NCBI GenBank assembly: GCA_009760855.2 | Contig: WPIO01000029.1 | Coordinates: 719,501 to 783,500, forward strand | Direction of reading: 5' to 3' | DNA from: Cristatella mucedo | Lineage: Eukaryota; Bryozoa; Phylactolaemata; Cristatellidae | Length of the DNA stretch: 64,000 nucleotides | Shown here: positions 56,001 through 64,000 of the stretch, one piece after another | Layout: each line of letters opens with the position of its first letter | How positions within the stretch are numbered: the stretch's first letter is position 1 | The notes under the pieces: model-generated | Databases searched by the model: none | What the model was told of the DNA's origin: nothing | Seen by the model: only the letters and a program-made list of their open reading frames with translations | Position numbers and translations under genes: made by a program

Positions 56001-58839
56001 TGGTGATGCTTTGAACTCGGAGCTCCATCGTCCTCTGCCTTCTCCGCCCTCACAATGAGGCATAGGGCAGCATCACCAGCAGACTCGCAGTGACCGATAT
56101 TCGCTTATTTGTTGGAAGGGGGGGGGGTCGGTTTGGACCACGACAGAGCAGCCGAAAACGGTATCGTCCTGTTTGTAGAGCTGCCTCTCCGACTTAGCTG
56201 GAATGCTCGTGTGCCGACGTTAGTCGCATGCTGACCTTGGTCGGGTGGTGACATTGGTTGGCAGGCTTGGCTGTGAGCATGTGTCAGGGCTTGTGCTAGG
56301 CATGGTTGCTGACGGCACTGGATGGCCCCGGTCAAATGAGGGCGACAGTTGCATACAGCAGGTACAGAGCTACGTAATTGTAAATTTCGTTTTTTGCTGC
56401 TGTCGTGGCTGCTCGGTTGCTGCCGAACAAGTGTCGGGCAGCATCCCCAGTGCTAAGGTACTCTCTGAATCAGATCACTTGGATTGCATATGGCCCTTCT
56501 TAGATGGAGCAGAGTTGGTGCATCGTCTAGAGATTAAGTGTGTTCTCTCTCTCTCTCTCTCTCTCTCTCCCTCGTGGTTTTTTGAAACTGATCGGCTATC
56601 GGCTATGCACTGCTTGTCTAACACCGTGACACCTTGGTGTCCTCGAACACCGTTGACCTATCACCAGGCTGAGAAATCCTAGCTCAGTTTGGATCCATGA
56701 TACTGTAACGCTCTTTAAGTGACATATACTTGCAAACTAGCTTGGATTACTATATGGTGCCTGTCGTTTTAGGCTGTCATTTTACTTCATTTGCATTTGC
56801 AGTACCGCTGTTCACACTTGGAGCATATCGGAGATCGTTGCTGACTGGCGTAGCGATATCCAATACATTTTGGCTAGGCTGTAGCTAAGCAGTCTCGGTT
56901 ACTTATTTGCTGTAGCTTTTACCCGTGATTATATTGGCCTTAGGTGGGAAAGATCAGTATTTTAGCCGTGTCGAGATGTTGGCCGTGTGCAATGCTACGA
57001 ATGTATGGTTGCTAGGCACCAGCTGCAAGTGCGCATCATCGATCTGTTCAGCTCATCATTCCGCTAAGGCCAACATTTCAGAGGCTTGTGTTCTGCAATT
57101 CTTTCTTTTTCCATTGGGGGCCGTGCCTGCCATAATAATAATAAAAATAATAATGCACTTGATAAAGCGCCCTCAGATAACTTAACCTCTCTCTAGGCGC
57201 TTTACCATTCTCTTTAGTGTTCATCTGGACAATCTACCGTGGGCATTGGCGATTCGCCTGTCTTATGCAACGACAACACGACAACGACTCTCCTACTGCC
57301 GACTATGGCACATCCTTTTCAGCGGCCCTGAGCTGCTACTTCTATGCTACTCACTACCTCAACTGCTCTACTGACTCTGCTATGCTTCCCACTTTCTCTT
57401 TGTTGCGTGAGACAAAGTCTGTTGGCTACCGAATGAGTACCGAAAGCCGCTTAGGCTGTGAGTGCGATATACAAAACTCTCCTGCATAACACCCACATGG
57501 TCTTTATGACTTTGTGGAGTTACTGACGGAGATACATTACATTACTAGCTCGGTCCCTGCAGGGGCCTTTACTTGTTCTAGCTCAGAAATGGCCTAGCCC
57601 TAGCCCAGGTGTTGCTTCACACTACTGTCGGCCGTTATCTCCCTGCATGTCGCTCTGCTATCGCCAGTGTCTCAACCTACTGCTCGACATCTATGCTCTG
57701 GCCTTCAAGCTCCTACTTGTTTCCGGAGCATCAGGTGGCTGTGTGCAATTGGGTACCGTGACAGTTGAGTTCATCGGTACCTAGAATGCGAGTGTATGGC
57801 CTGCCGTGCGAGACACGGGGGTGCTGTTAATACTTATGGATCTTTGCAGCATGGGTTGGAGGGGTTGTCACAGCCCATAGTAGTGCTCTATAGTAATAGT
57901 AATAATACTACTAATAACAACAATAATGATAATAATGTGACGTTTTTTGTAGCTGTAAAGGAAGCATTACTATATGTTTTGATGTTTAGTGGTAATATGC
58001 ACAGTGTCAACATTCGTATGCATGCTTGGCAGGCTGGCAGCATGATCCACGTGTGTTCACTCGGTTTAGTGCTGTGATAGCGTTGGTCCCAAAGCTGCTT
58101 AGCTGCTGTTCAGTGTGAAAATGAATGGCTCTAAACAGACCGAAATTCCGGCGTGCAATCGCCTTCGAATAGGACCTCATTGATTATGGTTTTAAAAATA
58201 AGCCACATCCAGTGATTTTGCATTCATTTATTCCCGTTTATGGTTATATCATAGCCCCCGGGACCTGCAACTTTCAAAGACGTCGAGTAATTTTCTTCTG
58301 GGAGCTGTATCAATAAACTTTTTTTATTGCTTACTAGACACGGTGGTGTGTGGATGCCGCTGCCAGGTTCGCATGATCAGGAGTGCTGAGGCATCAAGTC
58401 AGCCATTTCGACTAATCTACATCAAGTCTTGAGTCGTCAAGAACACAGACTTTGGTGCTCTTCTGCCGCTATATAAAAAGGCTATTAAATCAGCTGGTAT
58501 CATTTTTTAATATTGTGGAGGCCCCCCTGAGGAGACAACTTTTCTGACTGGACCGAAAGCTGGTTCATGTTTAAGAGCGAGTAGGTGTCGAAGTGCTGTA
58601 CATTGCAGAGAAAGCTTGCTTTGTCGTTATACTGCCGGTTGTCAGTGGCTTTCTGTCTCTTTTTTGTGTCTATCCCGAGCAAGTGGATATATATATATAT
58701 ATTTATATATATATGTGTGTATGTGTGTATATATATATATATATTTAATAATAATAATAATAATGCACTTGATAAAGCGCCCTCAGAGAACTCAATCTCT
58801 CTCTAGGCGCTTTACATTTGCTGATTTATATGTGTGTGC

Positions 58840-58922
<83 letters not shown>

Positions 58923-61921
58923 CATGCATATGAACGGTCTGGTGTTTTTCTAGCTTCAGGATATCGTACTATGATAATGTCCCAGTAGGCCAAATGTTGA
59001 CTTGGACCATTGGTACTAGAAAAATGCGTTGACATGCTGTCGGTTTCGTTTTTCATCACAGTGAATTTCAGTGCTTCTTTAGTTATTATAAGGCTGCATT
59101 ATAAACGTTCAAATATGCATGCAAGCGTATGGTAAATACATGCTTTTCCAGCTGGCATGGGTACCCACCTGCCATGTGGTAAGCTTGTTTTGTCTCATGA
59201 TTGGAATCTGCTGAATAAGAAATATATTTAATGGGTAACTTTACTATTCATTAACGCTCTTTTTGGAGGCGAATTTTCGAGGCTGACTGCAGTTTGTACT
59301 CTGTACCGTCGCGACAATGCCGAGTTTGCCGCCAGCCTTTAGAGCATTTATTTACTGCCTTCGTGTATACCCATGTACTTGCGTGCTTGCGAATGCTGCT
59401 TGATAGCTAGTTTACACAGAAGCTTTATAATGCACGACAGAGACATAATACTGGGTTACTTCCGATTGTCCAAGGGTCTGTAGCTGTTTCCTGTAGGCCC
59501 AATTTTGTCCTGTTATTTTCTGGGTCTGCATTCTTCTTGAAAATGTATGTTTTGAAAACACCTAACCCATAGGGATTAAGGGTGGCCAAGCCGAGTGACT
59601 GGAAGCTGTATAAATAAAAAGTTTTACATATTTGTATAGCGCTCTAAGAGAAGTTGATCTCTATGTAATCTTAATCTCCCCCTTCACATATGCCACGGGG
59701 CTCGAGATCCCAACCTTGGTTGGGATCTCGAGTTGGAGCTCTTAACAAGTTGGAGCTCTTAACAAGTTTCGCATACGAAATTATCACTTCTGCCGGCTTC
59801 GTTTTGTACTAGTATGCAGCGAATAGAAACGGCAAAAGCAGGCAACTGTTTAAAGTACTATTTCATTAGACTCTGTGGCTGTCTTATTTCTAGTTTTTAC
59901 GGGCTGCTCATCTCTCTCAAAAAAGTCTTTGTGGGCTAACCCCATCTGTCAACAAGGATCGGTATGACAAAACCAATGCCAGCAGCAGTAAATCTTTTTT
60001 GTTTGACACGGTCCTCTTTATCTGCTGTGGGAGCAACCCTTGTTTGCCGTAGCTCTGCCAAAGATACTGTGTGGCTGGGGCTGCCGCTGGTCATGATTTA
60101 GCCATACGTTTTGTGTTGTGCACGGCTGTCTGTGGCTGGCATTAGTTAGCTAAGCAGAATGCCCGGGCCAGCCCCGAGACTATTGCTATGGTCGACAGCT
60201 GAGTGGTGAACCTCCGACTGCAGCAGCTTGGCTGAAGCCTCGTGATCCCCCGGCACCACACGGCTGGACACACGTTGTTAATCATTCGACCCTTCAGAGT
60301 TATACTCTTGTTTTGTCAGCTGACTCCTCCTGGATCCAGACTGGGAGCATGGCTCCTTTAATGCTGTCAAACCAGTCATACTGTGGAGGCAACCGTCTTG
60401 CCAATTGCTTTTGATAATAGTTTCCACAATGCCCCTCACTTGTTTGTCCTATCCGGGTCAGTTCGTGGGAGTCGGTGGCCTAGAGGTCTGGTCAATGTGT
60501 GCCTGGCCGGCCTCAACCGGTTGTTGCTGTGCCCAACGGGTCTTGCTGACAGTAACGGTGATTCGACTGGCAAATTTGAGTTCCTGCTTCTAATATGCTG
60601 TGGAAATTTCTCTCACTGGCAATGCTGCTGAACCATTAATGGCTCGTTCGTGGTGGCATGTGTCATTGTATTTTCATATTCCTGCTCCCGTGCATCGATG
60701 TCTGTCTCCATCTCGATCTCTGTCGGTTCGACTAGCTGCATATATGTCTGAATTTCTCTCTGCCTGTCTGCCTCTCTCTCCTTGCCTACTGTATCGTGAT
60801 AGCCCAGGAAGTAAGGTGCTAGCTCTTCACGACCGAGGTCGTGGGTTTGAATCCTGCAGTTGCATGATCCTTTATTGCCAACTGCAAGCAGTGGTGATAA
60901 GACTCTTTTGCAGCTATGCAAATGATGCTGTTAAATCAGCTTAGATTGTTTGCCTCGATTTTTTGCCTCTCTCCAACTTACTCGTTGTCCTTCAACTTCT
61001 CATCTCTAGCCTGCTTAAGTGCTTATCTTCCTCTGTACTGGTATCGGACTTGGCCCCTTGGTTTTAGCTTAGGTGAAGGAGCTTGCACTTCATGACCAAA
61101 GACGTGGGTTCGAGTCCTGCACCTGGCAATTCCGTATTTCCCGCTGCAAGCAGAGTCGTGGCCTTTAAGGCTCTTCTGCCTCTATATAAATGTAAATTAG
61201 ACTGTTGAATCACCCAGCCTTTACTTGACTTAGGTTGCACCGGCGGCCATTTGCAAAGCTGATCATGAGGTGCAGAGCTGTTCATTGCTGAGTCCTGGCC
61301 TGGTTACCCGTTGTCACCGCTGTCACCGGTTGGTCACTGAGTGGCAGTCAACCTATTTAAGGAGAAGTGTTGCTACTGAATAGCTCACAGCCTTTCATCC
61401 GAGTCCCCCCTCCTCCCCCTCTTTCGAAGCTCTCCGGCTTCTCCCCCACCCCACCCGTCATCACTTAATAGTAATATTATTAATAATACATCGATATAGC
61501 ACCCTCAGAGAACTCAGAGAGCCAGGCGCAGTCGGCCACCTAGTTGTACGTCTGGGATTGAAACAATGCACCTTTCGGGTAGGAATCTCGAGGAAATATT
61601 CAGCAAGTCTGCCTCGTTGCTATGGTTGGCCGCAGTCTGTGAAAATACGCACGCTGGCACGGTGTGCCTGCGTGTGTGTGCCTGCGTGTGTGCCACTCGC
61701 CCGGCGCTTGCGACTGGGTGCCTCGGCACTGAATCAGCTCACTATGTGTTCCAGGTGCAAATCAATACAGTTTAGCAAAAATCTTCCGGACACAAGTGTT
61801 ATCATCTGCTTTCACAACGAGGCATGGACCGTTCTGCTCAGAACGGTGCACAGCGTTCTGGACAGGTCTCCACCGGAGCTCATCAGGGAAATCATTCTGG
61901 TCGACGATTTCTCTGACAAAG
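53041..61921 (+). CDS. Polypeptide N-acetylgalactosaminyltransferase, N-terminal part (gene leaves the window)
   Basis: This enzyme starts mucin-type O-glycosylation by moving GalNAc from UDP-GalNAc to Ser/Thr in the Golgi. Coding exons seen: 53041-53404, 55311-55464 and 61755-61921, with consistent phases (228 residues plus one base). The protein is type II: a short basic cytoplasmic tail ([11 protein letters not shown]) and a signal anchor at about residues 11-29 ([11 protein letters not shown]), then a stem. Exon 2 carries [20 protein letters not shown], the conserved lead-in to the catalytic domain. Exon 3 begins the GT-A fold: [38 protein letters not shown]. The DxH metal site, the rest of the catalytic domain and the ricin lectin domain lie beyond 64000; I found no further exon before the edge. 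An in-frame ATG at 52984 would add 19 residues; 53041 has the better context (G at +4) and sits just before the anchor. The GALNT subfamily cannot be decided from this part. Confidence 0.94.
53405..55310 (+). other. GALNT intron 1
   Basis: The 1.9-kb intron contains a (TGCC/TGCT)n tract at about 55215-55255, ending some 55 bases before the exon 2 acceptor. No other feature was recognised. Confidence 0.6.
57131..57210 (-). mobile_element. LINE family A, 3' tail
   Basis: It has AATAATGCACTTGATAAAGC, then CTTAACCTCTCTCTAGGCGC. Only the tail is present, with a LINE B copy starting directly after it. Confidence 0.72.
57217..57545 (+). mobile_element. LINE family B, 3' end
   Basis: It matches the copy at 5925-6190 over most of its length (CTACTGCCGACTATGGC, GCTACTCACTACCTCAAC, CACCCACATGGTC, GGAGATACATTACATTA). 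Confidence 0.72.
58689..58920. repeat. TA tract, LINE A tail and GT tract in series
   Basis: (TA)n at 58689-58745 runs into a LINE A tail (58747-58822, minus), which runs straight into (GT)n at 58831-58920. Confidence 0.85.
59622..59740 (-). mobile_element. SINE family D copy with local duplication
   Basis: It has TAGCGCTCTAAGAGAAG and CCACGGGGCTCGAGATCCCA. It ends in an inverted GAGATCCCAACCTTGG / GGTTGGGATCTCGAG pair and a duplicated TTGGAGCTCTTAACAAG. Confidence 0.6.
60795..60950 (+). mobile_element. SINE family C, tRNA-derived
   Basis: It has GCTAGCTCTTCACGACCGAG, GTCGTGGGTTTGAATCC, GCAAGCAGTGGTGATAAG and CTGTTAAATCAGCTTAG. Confidence 0.8.
61060..61220 (+). mobile_element. SINE family C, tRNA-derived
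   Basis: It has GCACTTCATGACCAAAGACG, B box GGTTCGAGTCC, then AAGGCTCTTCTGCCTCTATA. It lies in tandem orientation 110 bp after the previous copy. Confidence 0.76.
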
Positions 61922-64000
61922 GTAGGTAGATTGTTCGCCTGCTAGTATTTATAGCCATCAGCTAGGATTTATACGTCACCTGTTTTTCTGCTCCATAGAG
62001 CAGTTTCAACTCTAGAGAATCCGATTTAGAACTATCAGCATCGATGTGCCGCTCGAACGGTTTGGTTGTGGATGCAAAAGCGAGCACAAGCTTCAGCCAA
62101 GACTGCTGGGCACTGGCAGCACATGCATTGCTCGACCATCCGGGCACTGTTGCTGCTTCGTTGACAACATCGCACTGCAGCCTGCAGGCGCATTTGCGAG
62201 CTAGCTGGCTGCAAGCGCGCCCAGTTATTTCACACTCAAAGGCTAGTGCGTGCGTGTTGGCTAGTGCGTGCTAGTTAGCGAACAACACATGCTTGCGCAC
62301 ATGCACACTCTTGCTAGGAGCTGAAGAATCCGTAATGGCACACTAGGTAAGGCGGTTGCTTTCATGACCTCGGTCCCGAGGTCGTGGGTTCGATTCCTGT
62401 GCGGTGGGCGATTGTTTATCGCCACTGCAAGCGGTGGTGATAGCCGTAAAGGCTCTTCTGTCGCTATACAAAAAGAGGCTGTTTAATCAGCTAGGATTTA
62501 TTTATTTATTTAAGAATCACTCATGCATAGTTTACTGGGAACCCGCTCAAGACGGCTAGCTACTGCCTTCGGGCACCCGGTTGTGTGCGTGTATGGATGG
62601 CCACATTGAAAACATGACGATTGAACTTCTGACCTTGTGACTGAGAAGACAGCGCACCACCTGAGGGCGTGCCTGTCGCAGGGAGAGGGCACGTTGGTCC
62701 ATCTTTCTTTTTTTTATATCTCGTACAGGCCTGCATGCGGTCGAGTTTGTGTGTGCATCCTCGGACTCAGCAGTCCATCGAATGCCTAGCAAGCAAGCAC
62801 GAGTTTCGGAAAGCGCACATTGAAGTAAAACCCGGTTTGCATTGTGTGTGTGTCGGCATCAGCATGTCGTAGCTATGAATCTGTCAATAGTGGCATTTGT
62901 TTATGGCTTGGTGCAGCAGCGTACCCGTGTGCAAGCTGACTACCGAGCTGCTACTGGCTCTTATCCCAGTTCCCCGAAACATTTCTAGAAAGGGGTTATA
63001 TTCCAAGCTTCTAAGTAGTGGCAACAACAGCAAAGGAAGGCTGTTGATAACAGCGGTGACCTTGGCGTGTGCGAACGCTTGCATGGGGCCTTTCTCCGTG
63101 ACACTGTTTTACTCAAGCTGCCGTGGGCTGTGCTAGATTTGCTCGGCAGGTGTAAGTGGTGGGGCAATGACTGCCTGGGATTGATGCCAGCTGCTCCCAG
63201 TCTCGTGGTGCTGCAGCAGAGGCCTTGTGCTTATGTGCTTGTGTAGCATGCACGGCAGAAGCTGATCTGCCTCGATGAGCAATGGAGGGCATGTTGTAAA
63301 ATGAAATAAAAAAAAAAGCATTTTCACACCCCCAATGAGAACTAATTTTTTTGGGAACTTCACATAGCCCAGAAAAAAAGCATACAAGTGTAATTTTGGT
63401 TTGTGATAATAACATACTCAATTGCAGTAAGTGTAAGCACGCAAAGGATAATTCGCGTGGATTAAACATATGCCGTGTTTGACGGGTTCACCGTTTAGTA
63501 AGACTCGCACACTCACGCACACAACACTATGCTAGCAGCCAGATGCACCTAGCGCTTGCACGTTTTACTGGCTAGCGAGCGCTCTCGCACCCAACCGCTC
63601 GTAGAACGCTTACATTCTGAAGACTTTTAAGCTTGCCACTTGTATGCGCACAGATGGGTCCGGGGCAGGGTGCGCTGCCCTACAGCCTGTTCATTTAATG
63701 TCTGCCAGCGGCTGTCTGATGGTCAAGCATTAGTTCAGGCCAATGTCCCATTGTCGGCTGGAAGAGCACTTGCACTGGCACTGCTCGTTGCCAACTAGTC
63801 TGCCCGATGCATTGCCGACGCTCTGTTCAACGGTCTCGTGAGCGGGCACTAGCAAAGCATACTGGGTCGTCGTTTTTCGCCCAACCACCGGTTTCTTACG
63901 TGTCATTCTCGTCATTACGTGATCGTCGGTTAGTATCCTGCATACAATATCTTGGCAATGCTGTGACATGATTAACCGTGAATGCTCTGTGATGCTCTGG
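61922..64000 (+). other. GALNT intron 3 (right edge)
   Basis: It contains the SINE C copy at 62333 and a possible weak LINE A remnant around 63400-63470. The next GALNT exon, expected to continue toward the DxH motif, was not found before the window ends. Confidence 0.55.
62333..62515 (+). mobile_element. SINE family C, best-preserved copy
   Basis: The full pattern is present: GCACACTAGGTAAGGCGG (A-box region), GGTCGTGGGTTCGATTCC (B box), GCAAGCGGTGGTGATAGCC, GGCTCTTCTGTCGCTATA, TTTAATCAGCTAGGATTTA and an ATTT-repeat tail. It lies in the intron after GALNT exon 3. Confidence 0.85.

Larger units (their letters stand above)
55465..61754 (+). other. GALNT intron 2: repeats
   Basis: The 6.3-kb intron holds LINE tails (57131-57210, 58747-58822, 61468-61520), a LINE B copy, SINEs (58453-58512, 59622-59740, 60795-60950, 61060-61220) and CT, TA and GT microsatellites (56539-56568, 58689-58745, 58831-58920). 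No extra exon is needed: phases of exons 2 and 3 join. Confidence 0.65.

Overview
This window is nuclear DNA from an animal with long, repeat-loaded introns. It is almost certainly an invertebrate; I cannot place it more closely than a non-vertebrate metazoan. The evidence is spliced genes with GT-AG (and two GC-AG) introns, AATAAA signals, tRNA-derived SINEs, 5'-truncated LINEs with (ATT)n tails, hAT and pogo/Tigger-like DNA transposons, and long GA, GT and TA microsatellites. There is no sign of bacterial gene organisation.

Four conserved protein-coding genes can be reconstructed exon by exon. (1) UQCRFS1, the Rieske iron-sulfur protein of mitochondrial complex III, plus strand, 1683-4609; the transit-peptide exon is not seen. 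(2) CTNNBL1, a spliceosome-associated armadillo-like protein, minus strand, 20687-4840; 11 exons giving a complete 561-residue frame. (3) ZC3H18, a CCCH zinc-finger protein of the cap-binding/nuclear-exosome pathway, plus strand, 21397-40186; 13 exons giving a complete 1111-residue frame. (4) The 5' part of a polypeptide N-acetylgalactosaminyltransferase (GALNT family) gene, plus strand, 53041-61921, running off the right edge. All exon phases in genes 2 and 3 agree from start to stop.

Layout: UQCRFS1 and CTNNBL1 are tail to tail, with stop codons 230 bp apart and opposing poly(A) signals only 17 bp apart. CTNNBL1 and ZC3H18 are head to head across a 709-bp interval with ETS-like and YY1-like motifs, so two nuclear RNA-processing genes probably share a bidirectional promoter. 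The 40.2-53.0 kb interval has no recognised conserved gene. It holds LINE and SINE fragments, a 0.84-kb pogo/Tigger-like element with a nested LINE tail, a degenerate satellite containing an 18-bp perfect palindrome, a CpG-rich block at 46.4-48.0 kb with unassigned ORFs, a hAT transposase relic split by a LINE, and an LTR-like piece.

I found no convincing new multi-gene system. The most useful leads are the shared promoter, the overlapping 3' ends, the two GC-AG introns, the apparent tail sharing between a SINE and a LINE, and the CpG-rich block, which may mark an unrecognised promoter or gene. Splice sites are read by eye from consensus and phase; no alignment or transcript data were available.
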